Origin: RHLJ01 sp040222455
GTDB lineage: Bacteria > Bacteroidota > Rhodothermia > Balneolales > Balneolaceae
Assembly (NCBI GenBank): GCA_040222455.1
Contig: JAVKDD010000020.1
Location: 1-64,000, forward strand
Direction of reading: 5' to 3'
DNA: 64,000 nt
Shown here: in pieces, positions 42,612 through 52,490 of the stretch
Layout of the letters: each line of letters starts with the position of its first letter
Position numbering within the stretch: the stretch's first letter is position 1
Program-made: the position numbers and the translations under genes
Notes under the pieces: generated by a model
What the model was told of the DNA's origin: nothing
Databases searched by the model: none
Seen by the model: the letters and a program-made list of their open reading frames with translations, nothing else

Positions 42612-43583
42612 TTATTGCTCATTAGCAATAATATCTACTACCATCGGTAGGTGATCAGCAATAAATGCCATAGAATCTGGTGAAAATGGAGTAAGAACTT
42701 GAACTGAATTTGGAATTATTTCAGGAAGCATAAACTCATTCGGAATGATATGATCTATTCTCCAAAAAGCGGAATCAGCAGGATGTGAATATATTTTTGT
42801 TCCAGCTAATGGATCTATAAACCTTAATTCAGTTGAATCACCTAATAAAGCTTGAAATTCCCAACTATCAGGGGTGGAATTAAAATCTCCAACAATAAGA
42901 AGATTCTGGTTATGATCAAGCTCCATAAATTTTGAGAACTGATTTCGTAGCAAATTATACATTCCGGCTCGCCAATTCTCATTTCTTTCGCCTCTACCAG
43001 CTTTCAGGTGTACGCCGGTTAAATTGAAGTCATAGTTGTTATTAACTAACACATCAACCGACCACATACGATTATTGATAATAGTTTGTGACTCAGGATA
43101 ACCCTGCTCATTTGTATGATTGAGAATGGGCGTATTAGACGATGCATAGCTATAAAAAGTACCGAGCGGAATACGACTCAGTACTACTACATTCATATAC
43201 CAATCATCACTTTCCAATCCACCGAATACTTGATATCCAAGTTCTGGAAAATACTCGTTAGCTAATTCTCGAGCATATGAGCTACTTTCAAACTCTTGAA
43301 AGACCACAATATCAGCATTGGCTAAATTAAGAATTTTAGCAAGCTGTGTTCGCCGTTCCGCCATATTTTTTGGCGGTTCGTTTTCTCGGCGATTGTCGAT
43401 ATATGGGTTGTCAAAATCGTCAACAAAATGTTCGGTATTCCAGCTTAAAATACGGACGGTATCTTTTGGTGTGTACCAATCAGGAAATATCAAACTAGAT
43501 TGAGTAGTATTATTATCTGGTATTTGCTGAGATTTTTCACATCCTAAAAAGACAATTAAAATAAATAGTGGTAGAAGACGCAT
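42612..43583 (-). CDS. Endonuclease/exonuclease/phosphatase-fold lipoprotein
   Basis: A lipoprotein signal (MRLLPLFILIVFLGC, Cys15) leads a 323-residue EEP-fold enzyme: RILSWNTEHF, DIVVFQEFES, GVHLKAG, LIVGDFNSTPDSWE and the terminal IADHLPMVVDI. These are the metal- and phosphate-binding residues of the DNase I/sphingomyelinase superfamily. Being surface or periplasmic, it probably acts on extracellular nucleic acid or phosphodiesters; the substrate is not known. Confidence 0.88.
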   Translation of the reverse strand: MRLLPLFILIVFLGCEKSQQIPDNNTTQSSLIFPDWYTPKDTVRILSWNTEHFVDDFDNPYIDNRRENEPPKNMAERRTQLAKILNLANADIVVFQEFESSSYARELANEYFPELGYQVFGGLESDDWYMNVVVLSRIPLGTFYSYASSNTPILNHTNEQGYPESQTIINNRMWSVDVLVNNNYDFNLTGVHLKAGRGERNENWRAGMYNLLRNQFSKFMELDHNQNLLIVGDFNSTPDSWEFQALLGDSTELRFIDPLAGTKIYSHPADSAFWRIDHIIPNEFMLPEIIPNSVQVLTPFSPDSMAFIADHLPMVVDIIANEQ

Positions 43584-43632
43584 AAAAGATTTTTTGAATG
43601 AAGATATTCAACCAATGTTAAGTGAGTATAAC

Positions 43633-43965
43633 TTATCCAACGCAATTTACACATCTGGTTGTATGTGGCATATATTCTAAGCGTCCAAAAGGAATCTCAC
43701 TACCACACTTTTGGCAAAGACCAAATTCTTTAGAATTTGAGTTCTCAAGTATCCGTTGAAGTCGGGTTAGTGTCTTCTTCTTTTCTCTGAGAGAAGCCTC
43801 ATTGATTGTTTTATTATTGATGGCGTCCATTCGAGAAATTCTTCCGATAGCAGCATCTAATGGGATGGGTTTAGTAAGCTCAAGCAGCTCATCGATTTCC
43901 ACAGAAATTTCAGAAATATTATGAGTTATAATTTCTTTTAATTGGGTTTTCTCAGACTCAGTCAT
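43633..43965 (-). CDS. TraR/DksA-type zinc-finger protein
   Basis: The 110-residue protein has an N-terminal coiled coil (ISEISVEIDELLELTKPIPL ... REKKKTLTRLQRI) and a C-terminal C4 zinc finger FGLCQKCGSEIPFGRLEYMP followed by TRCVNC. It resembles DksA-like RNA polymerase secondary-channel binders. The tip region has Asp residues (PLDAAIGRISRMDA) like DksA. Whether it responds to ppGpp is inference. Confidence 0.88.
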   Translation of the reverse strand: MTESEKTQLKEIITHNISEISVEIDELLELTKPIPLDAAIGRISRMDAINNKTINEASLREKKKTLTRLQRILENSNSKEFGLCQKCGSEIPFGRLEYMPHTTRCVNCVG

Positions 43966-44616
43966 TTGAAACGTAATTAATCCTTAAAAGTATGGCATAA
44001 ACGGGAAGAAAAATAATTTAGGGCAAATAATGAAAAGTGTAGTTGAAAAGGGTATTTCAAGGAAATGAAGGGTTTTTTCTTTTATTGAATTGATAGAATA
44101 AATTATTTGAAAGCCTATAAATTTGAAGTCGGTTTACTAATCAATTTTGGCTCAAAAAGTCTCACATTCAAGCGTTTGGTTTTGACTCAAAGCAAATCCA
44201 AGAAATCTAGTAATCCTTAAAATCCGCGATTCAAAACCTATGCTACGATTCTTCTGCCAAATCCGAAAAAGACACCTTTTGCGAGACATCCAGCTAAGCA
44301 GATGTCGAAGCAATCTCACTATCAGGGAATTAATCATGAGGATTGCTTCCCCCGCTCGCAAATGAGAATCTTATTTTTAATTGGGAGAAAAAGAAATGCT
44401 CCGCTTCCACCGTCAAATAACTCACCCTGTGTCATTTCTGTGAAGTGAGGAATCTAGATATTTATTTAAAGCTCTTGGATTTACTCCAGATCACCTGCAT
44501 TCGCGTGGGGATGGCTAAGAAAATTGACGAGTGAAGAAGCTCTTCAAGAAAATTTCATAAACATTTGCTACGTTCGAGGATGTGAGATTTTTATCAATTA
44601 ACCTAATTAACCATTC
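43966..44616. repeat. 650-nt gene-free region with repeat debris
   Basis: I see no coding sequence. The region contains GAAGCAATCTC at 44308 and GGATTGCTTC at 44340 in inverted order, related to the 70-bp repeat at window start, followed by CCCGCTCGCAAATGAGAATC, and a tract near 44195-44240 (AAATCCAAGAAATC ... CCTTAAAATCC) of the sort that recurs between genes in this group. It looks like an accumulation of palindromic repeat fragments upstream of the S9 peptidase promoter. Confidence 0.65.
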
Positions 44617-46644
44617 ATGAAAAACTTGAAACTATTCAGAAGATTTTTATTCCTGATAATAGCTGTGGGGTTTGCAACATCCGCAATCGCTCAAAACGTA
44701 ATGACGCCAACCCATGTTGCTAAAACCAAGCAAGTTGGGTCAGTATATCTTTCCGAAGATGGTAAATCAGCAGTCTATACGCTCATTGTACCTGCCGATC
44801 CATTAAAAGAAAATGAAGTGGCTTCCACACATTTATATTTACTGGATTTGGAAACCTTAGAATCTAAACCTTTTGTAACCGGGATGAATGTTGGTAGTGT
44901 ATCATTTCGTCCGGGCTATAACAGTGTTACTTTTCTAGCAAGTAAAGAAGGCGATGCAACTCGCTCAATCTATGAAATCTCATTATCTGGTGGAGAAGCT
45001 CAAAAATTGTACGCTTTTGATCGAAACATTAGTTCCTATGAATGGGGAAGTGATGGAAATCATATAGTATTTCTTGCAATTGAGCCATCAATTAAAAGCG
45101 CAAACCCACTCCCATATGAGCCAGAAATTTATGAAGAAGGCGTGAGGAATATGTGGGCATATATGCAAAATGTAGCAATGGAAGGGCACATGCCTCATCG
45201 TATCGAAATGGAAGGAAGTGTATCTCAAGCTCACTGGAGCCCTGATATGACAAAATTATTAGTGGCTCTTTCCCCCACTTCGTTGGTTGACGATACCTTT
45301 ATGGCTCAGGAAGTTTTTGTGATAGATCATGAAAGCAGAGAAGTATTAGCTCAAGTTGAACACGAAGGTAAATTGGGAGCTATTTATTGGAGTCCAGATA
45401 GTAAACAATTAGCGATGATTGCGGCGGCTCACCTAAACGACCCAATTGATGGAAGACTTAAAATCGTAAATGCTTCAACTGGTGCCTCTAATATTTTACT
45501 CACAGAATTTGAGGGTAAATTTGAGCAATTAAAGTGGAAAGATAACAACAGTTTGTACTATTTAGTAAGTAAAGGAGTCTGGTCTGAATTGGGTACAATC
45601 AAAGCTGATGGCTCAGAAATGAAGGCAATGATTCCAACCGGTGGAACAATACTCAATGCTTTTGTCGAAGCAAATGAGATGTTTTTGTTTGATGCGGAAA
45701 ATCCTATGCATCCCGATGAAGTTTATATTAAAAATAGAAGAGATCGTGAAGCTAGCAGAGTTACTAATCACAATACTTGGTTGGATGAGTTGGAACTAGG
45801 AAAACAGGAAGTGGTAACCTTTACAACCAAAGATGGAATGGATATTGAAGGTTTGCTCATTTACCCAGTAGGATATGAAGAAGGTACTCGTTATCCATTG
45901 ATTAATGTAATTCATGGTGGACCTGAAGCACATTATGACAATGGTTGGTTGACCGCATACTCTATGGCTGGGCAAGTTGCAGCAGGAGATGGATTTGCTG
46001 TGTTCTATCCAAACTATCGTGGAAGTACAGGTCGTGGACTGGAATTTGCAATGAGTTCGCAAGGCGATTTAGCTGGAGCAGAATTCGATGATATTGTAGA
46101 AGGAGTAGACTATTTGATAGGTCTTGGTTTAGTTGACGCCGAGAAAGTTGGAGTAACAGGGGGATCCTATGGCGGATATGCAACAGCCTGGTTAAGCACT
46201 CGTTACAGCGACCGATTTGCTGCTGGTGTGATGTTTGTAGGGATTAGTAATAATATCTCAAAATGGGGAACCAGTGATATTCCTGAAGAACTATTTCAGG
46301 TACACGCCAGAAAGCGTATTTGGGATGATTATCAGGACTATCTAGAACGAAGCCCTATTTATTATGTAGATCAAGCCAAAACACCACTGCTGATAATGCA
46401 TGGAAAGAACGATACACGGGTAGATCCGGGCCAGTCTTTTGAGCTTTACCGACACATCAAAACCCGAACAGAAACTCCCGTTCGATTGGTATTATATCCT
46501 GGCGAAGGACATGGAAATAGACATGCAACTGCTCAATTTGATTACAATATAAGAGCGATGCGCTGGTTTACAGAATATTTAAAAGGAGAAAAAAAGCGAC
46601 CAGATGCTGAAATCGAACTCAATGAAATTGAGATAAAAAATTAA
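44617..46644 (+). CDS. S9 family prolyl oligopeptidase-type peptidase
   Basis: A signal peptide (cleavage near AIAQN, residue 26) precedes an N-terminal beta-propeller (about residues 30-400, WSPD repeats) and a C-terminal alpha/beta hydrolase. The catalytic serine is in VTGGSYGGYATAW, Asp in MHGKNDTRVDP and His in PGEGHGNRHA. The 675-residue length fits dipeptidyl-peptidase/acylaminoacyl-peptidase enzymes, here exported to periplasm or surface. A bidirectional terminator follows. Confidence 0.92.
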   Translation: MKNLKLFRRFLFLIIAVGFATSAIAQNVMTPTHVAKTKQVGSVYLSEDGKSAVYTLIVPADPLKENEVASTHLYLLDLETLESKPFVTGMNVGSVSFRPGYNSVTFLASKEGDATRSIYEISLSGGEAQKLYAFDRNISSYEWGSDGNHIVFLAIEPSIKSANPLPYEPEIYEEGVRNMWAYMQNVAMEGHMPHRIEMEGSVSQAHWSPDMTKLLVALSPTSLVDDTFMAQEVFVIDHESREVLAQVEHEGKLGAIYWSPDSKQLAMIAAAHLNDPIDGRLKIVNASTGASNILLTEFEGKFEQLKWKDNNSLYYLVSKGVWSELGTIKADGSEMKAMIPTGGTILNAFVEANEMFLFDAENPMHPDEVYIKNRRDREASRVTNHNTWLDELELGKQEVVTFTTKDGMDIEGLLIYPVGYEEGTRYPLINVIHGGPEAHYDNGWLTAYSMAGQVAAGDGFAVFYPNYRGSTGRGLEFAMSSQGDLAGAEFDDIVEGVDYLIGLGLVDAEKVGVTGGSYGGYATAWLSTRYSDRFAAGVMFVGISNNISKWGTSDIPEELFQVHARKRIWDDYQDYLERSPIYYVDQAKTPLLIMHGKNDTRVDPGQSFELYRHIKTRTETPVRLVLYPGEGHGNRHATAQFDYNIRAMRWFTEYLKGEKKRPDAEIELNEIEIKN

Positions 46645-46662
46645 TCCAGAATCTTTGAACGT

Positions 46663-46704
46663 AAAGCGGCTTCTTTTCTTTGGAAATGAAGCCGTTTCTT
46701 TTTT
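46663..46704. terminator. Bidirectional terminator between S9 peptidase and DUF456 genes
   Basis: AAAGCGGCTTC and GAAGCCGTTT pair (one wobble) around a 14-nt loop with T-rich sequence to the right and A-rich to the left, so it can serve both convergent genes. Confidence 0.85.
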
Positions 46705-47179
46705 AAAAAGCTGCTTTAAAGAATGAAAAAGCGATCATTGCAGCAATAGTAACTTTAATAGCCGTTCCTGTTAAGAATCCAATAAATGAACCCCATGCAG
46801 CTTTAATAGCGGTATTTATATCTTGTTTATAAATCATTTCGCCTGCAAAAGCACCAAATAACGAGCCTAAGAAAAATCCCAATGGTGGGAAAAAAAGCAT
46901 CCCTAAAATCATTCCAATAGTACTTCCGGTAACCCCATAAACCGATCCGCCATATTTTTTTGTAGTGTAAGCTGGAATTAAGTTTTCAAGTACAAGAACT
47001 GTTATCACAACAATTCCCCAAACCACTAAGAAAAAGGTAGAAAATTGAGCTACTCCACTTAGTTGAAGAATCCAAAGCCCTGCGTAACTAAAAGGTAAAC
47101 CAGGGATAACAGGAAGAAAAGCTCCAATCAAACCAACGAGAATACATATAACGCCAAGGGCAATCCAAAGAAGTTCCAT
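46703..47179 (-). CDS. DUF456 family membrane protein
   Basis: The 158-residue protein has Gly-rich helices with IGAFLPVIPGLPFSYAGL, PAYTTKKYGGSVYGVTGSTI and FFPPLGFFLGSLFGAFAGE, the DUF456 pattern. Function unknown. ATG 47179 (MELLWIALG) is preferred over TTG 47185. It follows the SQR-like gene on the same strand after 59 nt. Confidence 0.87.
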   Translation of the reverse strand: MELLWIALGVICILVGLIGAFLPVIPGLPFSYAGLWILQLSGVAQFSTFFLVVWGIVVITVLVLENLIPAYTTKKYGGSVYGVTGSTIGMILGMLFFPPLGFFLGSLFGAFAGEMIYKQDINTAIKAAWGSFIGFLTGTAIKVTIAAMIAFSFFKAAF

Positions 47180-47238
47180 AAGCAAAAGTTAAATTAACTC
47201 TGGAATAACACGGAAAAAAAGAAGTAATGTTTCGTACG

Positions 47239-48438
47239 CTATAATTTCTGAAAGCTAGGGTCGAAGGATGACTCGATGTATTGTTCAATAGTAATATTTG
47301 CCCACTTTTCTTGAGAACCTTTAGCAATAAAATCGAGATCATGATCTCCCTTTCTATCATTATTGAAGAGAATAAGACCAAGATGATCCATGTCTTTTCG
47401 ACAAAACTCATAAATCTGTTCTGTTGATAAAGAAACAGGGTCGCTCCCGTTAATTTCTGCGGCAATATTATGGGCTACAGTTTTAGCCATTATTTTAGTT
47501 GATTGGCTAGTTCTAGGTACCCCACAAGGTACAAATGTATCTTCATTTTGAGGAAGTGAAACAGCTCCACCAGCGGCATAAATATTTGGGTAATCGATGT
47601 GTTGGAACTGATCGTTTACGTTAATTAGTCCAAATGGATTTGCAAATCCCCGAGTTGTTCGAACTGCATCAACTCCAATAAACTGCGGAATAATCATAGT
47701 AAAATCAGACTCGATTTCGGTACCACCTTCCAGAATTACTTTGTTCTCTTTAAGCTCATGTATTTCAGCATTAGTATGCCATTTAACACCATACTTTCTA
47801 AATAAATCCTCACAAACTTTCACATCGCCATGAATCCCCCCTATGCCAAAGTGTGTTAAATAAGGTTCTGATGTTACAAAATGAATAGAAACATCATCTA
47901 ATAATTTATTCTGTTTTAACTGAAATAATGCATTGAGTAGAAATTCATAAGCAGCAAAAAAATAGCCTGCCCATTGCGCGGCACCGATAACCATATTTCC
48001 TGGGTTTTTGAGAAAACTTTTCCATGCCTTACGTGTTTTTTCGGCCTCATACATACTACAAACAGACGAGGCTGTTACTCCAGGGATAAAGCCTTTTACA
48101 CTCGTATAATTTGCGCGTGTACCAGTAGCAATGACAAGATAATCGAAAGTAATATCTTTTTTAGGTGTGTAAATTATTTGTTCTTCTAAATCGAATCCAT
48201 ACACCGTTGTCTCAATAAAATGAATTCCGTGTTCATCATAAATGGGTCTTGTATCAAATGAAATGTCAGCGGAATTTCTGTACCCAAATGGATGCCAAAC
48301 AAGAGAAGGCAAAAACATGAAGTTCGGAGACTGATCAATAACGGTAATTTCGTGAGTGCCTTTTAATAATTTTGATAAGGTTAAAGCAACTGAATAGCCA
48401 GCGAAGCTAGATCCTACAATCATAATTCTCTTTTTCAT
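47239..48438 (-). CDS. FAD-dependent oxidoreductase, sulfide:quinone oxidoreductase-like
   Basis: The 399-residue flavoprotein has an N-terminal FAD fold (RIMIVGSSFAGYSVALTLSK), DYLVIATGTRANY, a second nucleotide site region (GAAQWAGYFFAAYEF) and a closing DYPNIYAAGGAVSLP, the SQR/FCSD-like layout. Cysteines lie at residues 127 and 305 (FVPCGVPRT). The GASCFGPAYEF cysteine usual in SQR is Tyr here, so true sulfide oxidation is uncertain. ATG 48438 follows a GAGG Shine-Dalgarno; an upstream in-frame start would add 28 unlike residues. Confidence 0.78.
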   Translation of the reverse strand: MKKRIMIVGSSFAGYSVALTLSKLLKGTHEITVIDQSPNFMFLPSLVWHPFGYRNSADISFDTRPIYDEHGIHFIETTVYGFDLEEQIIYTPKKDITFDYLVIATGTRANYTSVKGFIPGVTASSVCSMYEAEKTRKAWKSFLKNPGNMVIGAAQWAGYFFAAYEFLLNALFQLKQNKLLDDVSIHFVTSEPYLTHFGIGGIHGDVKVCEDLFRKYGVKWHTNAEIHELKENKVILEGGTEIESDFTMIIPQFIGVDAVRTTRGFANPFGLINVNDQFQHIDYPNIYAAGGAVSLPQNEDTFVPCGVPRTSQSTKIMAKTVAHNIAAEINGSDPVSLSTEQIYEFCRKDMDHLGLILFNNDRKGDHDLDFIAKGSQEKWANITIEQYIESSFDPSFQKL

Positions 48439-48464
48439 AACTACCTCATAATTTGTTAGTACAT

Positions 48465-48472
48465 AGTATACT
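48465..48472. promoter_or_regulatory. Palindrome in the divergent SQR-like/pfk control region
   Basis: AGTATACT is a perfect palindrome flanked by TACAT and GTAAT, centred in the 132-nt region between divergent genes and close to the SQR-like start. It is a candidate operator; nothing more can be said. Confidence 0.3.
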
Positions 48473-48570
48473 GTAATTGAAGTTGTTGAAGATTGTATGA
48501 AGTTATAAAAAAGCGCTTTCATATATAATTCATACTTCGTTTTTATTCTCTTAAAAAACAGGAGGAAAGC

Positions 48571-49776
48571 ATGAGTGCAAAAAAAAATTATAAAGGAACC
48601 ATAGGAATATTAACTGGTGGAGGTGATGTACCTGGTTTAAACCCAGCCATTAGAGGAGTTACAATTAGAGCTCTAAGAGAAGGTTTTAAAGTTGTAGGAT
48701 TTAGAAGAGGTTGGGCTGGTTTGATTGATATAAACCAGGATAAAAAAGCAAACAACAGTAATAATTTTCTAGAACTTACCGAAGAGATTGTAAATAAAGC
48801 AGGTCGAACAGGTGGGACCTTTCTACATACTTCCAGAACTAGACCAAGTCATGTAAAAAAAGAAGCAGTTCCAGATCATTTGAAAGAGATTTATAAAGAA
48901 GAAGTAAATGATTTAACGCCTGAAGTTTTAAAGAATTTAGAATTTGTAGGCATCGATTATATGATTCCGATTGGTGGGGATGACACACTTAGTTATGGTG
49001 TGAGACTTTATCAGGAAGGAATAAAAGTTGTAGCACTTCCAAAAACCATGGACAATGATGTCCCCGGGACAGACTATTGTATCGGATTCAGTACCTGTGT
49101 TACCAGAACGATCCAACTAGCCAATACTCTGCGGACTTCGGCAGGTTCTCATGAGCGGTTTTTAGTAATGGAGGTTTTTGGGAGGTATGCTGGTTTTACA
49201 GCAATGTTACCAACTATGGCGGGGGCTGCAAGCCGATGTGTAATTCCCGAATATAAATTTGAAATAGAACATCTTGCCGAATTGATGAACCATGATCGGA
49301 AAAAAAATCCGAGTAACTATTCGATGTTACTGGTTTCTGAAGGTGCCATGTTTGAAGGTGGAGAGATGGTATTTCAAGATGCTACAACCGATGCATACGG
49401 CCATAAAAAACTGGGTGGTATCGGCGATTTAGTTTCTGAAGAAATAAAACGGCGTTCTCCTAAATACAATAATGGAAAAACCGTGAATGTGATTAATCAA
49501 AAACTGGGATATATGGTTAGAGGTGGAGATCCTGATGCTATCGATTCAATTGTTCCAATGGCATATGGAAATTTAGCATTAGATTTAATTCTGCAAAATA
49601 TTCATGGGAGACTAGTTGTACTCAAAAATGGTAGATATGACAATGTTCCAATTGATATTGTAACTAGCAAAAAGAAAATTGTAAATGTATCTCGCTATTA
49701 TGACATAGAGCGGTTAAGACCGTTTTATAAGAGCTTCGAAATGCAGCCGTTATTTATCATGACGAGTGAATATTAA
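48571..49776 (+). CDS. pfp: 6-phosphofructokinase, predicted PPi-dependent
   Basis: The 401-residue enzyme phosphorylates fructose-6-phosphate. The nucleotide loop ILTGGGDVPGLNPAIRG and the catalytic PKTMDNDV are clear. Two diagnostic positions point to pyrophosphate as donor: GGDDT (Asp138) where ATP enzymes have GGDGS, and PKTMDND (Lys158) where ATP enzymes have PGTIDND. With PPi the step is reversible. A strong Shine-Dalgarno (AGGAGG) lies 6 nt before ATG. It is divergent from the SQR-like gene. Confidence 0.88.
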   Translation: MSAKKNYKGTIGILTGGGDVPGLNPAIRGVTIRALREGFKVVGFRRGWAGLIDINQDKKANNSNNFLELTEEIVNKAGRTGGTFLHTSRTRPSHVKKEAVPDHLKEIYKEEVNDLTPEVLKNLEFVGIDYMIPIGGDDTLSYGVRLYQEGIKVVALPKTMDNDVPGTDYCIGFSTCVTRTIQLANTLRTSAGSHERFLVMEVFGRYAGFTAMLPTMAGAASRCVIPEYKFEIEHLAELMNHDRKKNPSNYSMLLVSEGAMFEGGEMVFQDATTDAYGHKKLGGIGDLVSEEIKRRSPKYNNGKTVNVINQKLGYMVRGGDPDAIDSIVPMAYGNLALDLILQNIHGRLVVLKNGRYDNVPIDIVTSKKKIVNVSRYYDIERLRPFYKSFEMQPLFIMTSEY

Positions 49777-49844
49777 GAAGGTAAAATCTAAGTTAATACA
49801 AAACCATTATAGTCGTTTTATGAAACCTGCTTGCGCTCGGGGTT

Positions 49845-49890
49845 GGGTTTAAGTATCATCAGCGAAATTTGTGTTACAAATTTGAAACCC
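49845..49890 (+). promoter_or_regulatory. Nested inverted repeats in the POT transporter leader
   Basis: GGGTTT (49845) and AAACCC (49885) enclose AAATTTGT, loop GTT, ACAAATTT (49865-49883). The structure ends 18 nt before the transporter ATG. It lacks a T-run, so it is a leader structure or intergenic palindrome rather than the pfk terminator. Confidence 0.5.
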
Positions 49891-49908
49891 AAACAAACCG
49901 ATTTTCTT

Positions 49909-51588
49909 ATGGCAAATGCTAATATGGCGCGATTGAACGATTTTTTTGGTCATCCAAGAGGCTTATCTACTTTATTTTTTACTGAGCTTTGGGAGCGTTT
50001 CAGTTATTACGGAATGCGAGCTCTTCTTGTTCTTTTTATGACCGCAGAAGCAATTGGAGATAACCCAGGTTTAGGTTTTGGAGTTGGTGAAGCCACTGCT
50101 ATTTATGGGATTTATACATTTTTTGTATATGTACTGTCATTACCTGGAGGTTGGGTAGCTGATAATATCTGGGGTCAGAAAAAAGCCGTATTTGTAGGTG
50201 GTTGTATTATTGCAGCAGGCCACTTTAGCATGGCGGTTCCAACAACAACTTTCTTCTTTATTGGTCTTGCATTGATTGTTATCGGAACAGGATTACTAAA
50301 GCCCAACGTAAGCTCGATGGTAGGTGATATATACCCTGAGGGGGGCGCTAGGCGTGATGCAGGTTTCTCAATATTTTATATGGGAATAAATCTTGGAGCT
50401 ATCTTAGGGCCATTATTATGTGGTTTGTTGGGTGAAGGATATAATTGGCATTGGGGATTTTCACTTGCAGGTTTTGGTATGTTACTCGGTCTTATTTCCT
50501 ATAAAGTAGGAGATAAATATTTAGAAGGTGCGGGTGAACTGGACGATAGCTTTACTAAAGAAGAAGTAAGTCGGAAGAGTAAAATCTTCTACACAATAAG
50601 CTCAATTCTAATTTCAGTGGTTGTGATCTTTGGATTCCTTCAAAGTTCAGGAGCTATTGATGTTGCCCTTGGTGCATTAGCACAAAATCTGGGCATTCTT
50701 GCAGTAATTATTACTTTACTGTTTTTTGGATATATAATCTTTTTTGGAGGGCATAATACAGAAGAGAAAAAGAAACTGGGAGTTATATTCTGGTTATTCA
50801 TTTTAGCAGCTCTATTCTGGAGTGGATTCGAGCAAGCTGGTTCTTCTTTAAATTTATTTGCTGCAGACCTAACAGATCGCTCTGTTGGTCCTAGCTCGTT
50901 CCTCGGTGGTTTTGGTGCTCTAATTGTAACGTTTATTCTTGCACTACCAATTGGTTATTATGTGCTTAAAGCTGTTAAGCGTGAAGATCTTTGGTCTATT
51001 GCCAAGGTTGCGTTGATTGGTTCAGCAGTAGGATTACTGGTCTTTTTATATTGGGTATTTAGTCAGATTGGAAATGGTTGGGAAATCCCGGCTAGTACAC
51101 TTCAGCTTATTAACCCAACCTTTATTGTAATTTTTGCTCCAATATTTGGGTTCACTTGGACCTGGCTGGCATCACGTAACGCTAACCCTTCTATTCCCAT
51201 GAAATTTGCACTAGGTTTGTTTGGACTTGCTGCTGGATTTTTTGTTTTAGCATGGGGTTCTGCTAATGCTTCATCTACTGAATTGGTTTCACCTGCTTGG
51301 TTAATTGTAACCTATTTCCTTCATACTGTTGGTGAGCTTTGTTTATCTCCTGTTGGTCTTTCATCAATGACCAAATTAGCTCCAAAAACTCGTGTTAGTC
51401 AGATGATGGGTATTTGGTTCGTAGCGGCAGCTTTGGGTAACTTAATGGCGGGCTTAATGGCAGGACAGCTCGAAACACTAGCTCCTTCCGGTCTTTTTCA
51501 AAGCGTTGCTCTAATTGTTGGAGGTGGAGGGATTGTGGCTCTTTTAGCTGCGCGTCCTGTTCGAAAACTTATGGGTGATGTAGAATAA
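49909..51588 (+). CDS. POT/PTR family peptide:H+ symporter
   Basis: Proton-coupled oligopeptide transporter of 559 residues with the family signature FFTELWERFSYYGMRALLVL (ExxERFxYYG), followed by FVYVLSLPGGWVADNIWGQK, GLLKPNVSSMVGDIYPEG, FSIFYMGINLGAILGPLLCG and late-helix YFLHTVGELCLSPVGLSSMT. About 14 helices are visible. ATG 49909 (MANANMARLNDFF) is preferred over an upstream in-frame GTG/TTG. A strong terminator follows. Confidence 0.92.
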   Translation: MANANMARLNDFFGHPRGLSTLFFTELWERFSYYGMRALLVLFMTAEAIGDNPGLGFGVGEATAIYGIYTFFVYVLSLPGGWVADNIWGQKKAVFVGGCIIAAGHFSMAVPTTTFFFIGLALIVIGTGLLKPNVSSMVGDIYPEGGARRDAGFSIFYMGINLGAILGPLLCGLLGEGYNWHWGFSLAGFGMLLGLISYKVGDKYLEGAGELDDSFTKEEVSRKSKIFYTISSILISVVVIFGFLQSSGAIDVALGALAQNLGILAVIITLLFFGYIIFFGGHNTEEKKKLGVIFWLFILAALFWSGFEQAGSSLNLFAADLTDRSVGPSSFLGGFGALIVTFILALPIGYYVLKAVKREDLWSIAKVALIGSAVGLLVFLYWVFSQIGNGWEIPASTLQLINPTFIVIFAPIFGFTWTWLASRNANPSIPMKFALGLFGLAAGFFVLAWGSANASSTELVSPAWLIVTYFLHTVGELCLSPVGLSSMTKLAPKTRVSQMMGIWFVAAALGNLMAGLMAGQLETLAPSGLFQSVALIVGGGGIVALLAARPVRKLMGDVE

Positions 51589-51600
51589 AAATGGAATACA

Positions 51601-51640
51601 AAAAAGGCTTCCTACTAATAACAGGAAGCCTTTTTTATTT
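51601..51640. terminator. Bidirectional terminator between POT and ankyrin genes
   Basis: AAAAAAGGCTTCCT and AGGAAGCCTTTTTT form a perfect 14-bp stem with a 9-nt loop; A-run on the left and T-run on the right serve both convergent genes. Confidence 0.95.
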
Positions 51641-51654
51641 AACGACTAAATCTA

Positions 51655-52302
51655 CTAAAAAACAGTAGATTTGTTTTCGATGAGTGAAATGATTTCAGTA
51701 TGATTTTTTGCAATAGCCCAATCCAATGCGTTTTCTCCATTTACATTAGGACGATCTTCAGCAGAATAGCTTAATAGAATCTCAACCACGTCCTTATGTC
51801 CTTTACTAGCAGCTAACATTAAAGGTGTTACTCCGGTACGGCTAAGAACATTAGGGTTCGCATAGTGAGAAAGTAATACTGCTGCAGTAACATAATGCCC
51901 TTTTAGTGATGCAATGTGCAAAGAGGTTAACCCGTCTTCTCGAATAAAATCAGGATATGCACCATTCTTAAGTAACTCTTCAACCGCCTCAGCATTACCA
52001 CGTTGAGTGGCCATCACAAGTGGAGTATTATCAGAATTATTAATCACATTTACGTTTGCGCCAAGCTCTACCAGTTTTGAAATTGCTGAAGTATGGTTAT
52101 TGATCGCTGCATAATAAAGAGGCGTATTTCCCAATTGATCTGATACGTTTGGATTAACCCCTTTATAAATAGTTTGCTCTATCGATTTAATATCTCCATT
52201 ATCGGCTGCCGTAAATAGATCGTAGGCTTTATTATCTTGAGCAGCGATATTGGTAGCCAAAAGGCTGAGCAATAATAGTGTAAGTAAAGATTTAGTTTTC
52301 AT
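51655..52302 (-). CDS. Secreted ankyrin-repeat protein
   Basis: A signal peptide (MKTKSLLTLLLLSLLATNIA, cleaved near AAQ) precedes about five ankyrin repeats, for example DQLGNTPLYYAAINNHTSAI, NSDNTPLVMATQRGNAEAVE and RTGVTPLMLAASKGHKDVVE. The 215-residue protein is probably periplasmic; similar small exported ankyrin proteins often accompany catalases or peroxidases, but none is adjacent here. Binding partner unknown. Confidence 0.9.
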   Translation of the reverse strand: MKTKSLLTLLLLSLLATNIAAQDNKAYDLFTAADNGDIKSIEQTIYKGVNPNVSDQLGNTPLYYAAINNHTSAISKLVELGANVNVINNSDNTPLVMATQRGNAEAVEELLKNGAYPDFIREDGLTSLHIASLKGHYVTAAVLLSHYANPNVLSRTGVTPLMLAASKGHKDVVEILLSYSAEDRPNVNGENALDWAIAKNHTEIISLIENKSTVF

Positions 52303-52490
52303 GGGATTCTGGATTATTGAATGTTAAACTCAAAACTTTTCTTCTTGACCAAAGAAGTTTGTTTCTTTAGCACTCTACGACTTCGTCATTGTGTATGTTT
52401 ATCGATTAACCACACAATGAAGCGTCTTATCACAAAAAAAGACCTCATTCTGTAAAGGGAAGTAAAAGCAGGAACTTTGTATCTTAGAGA

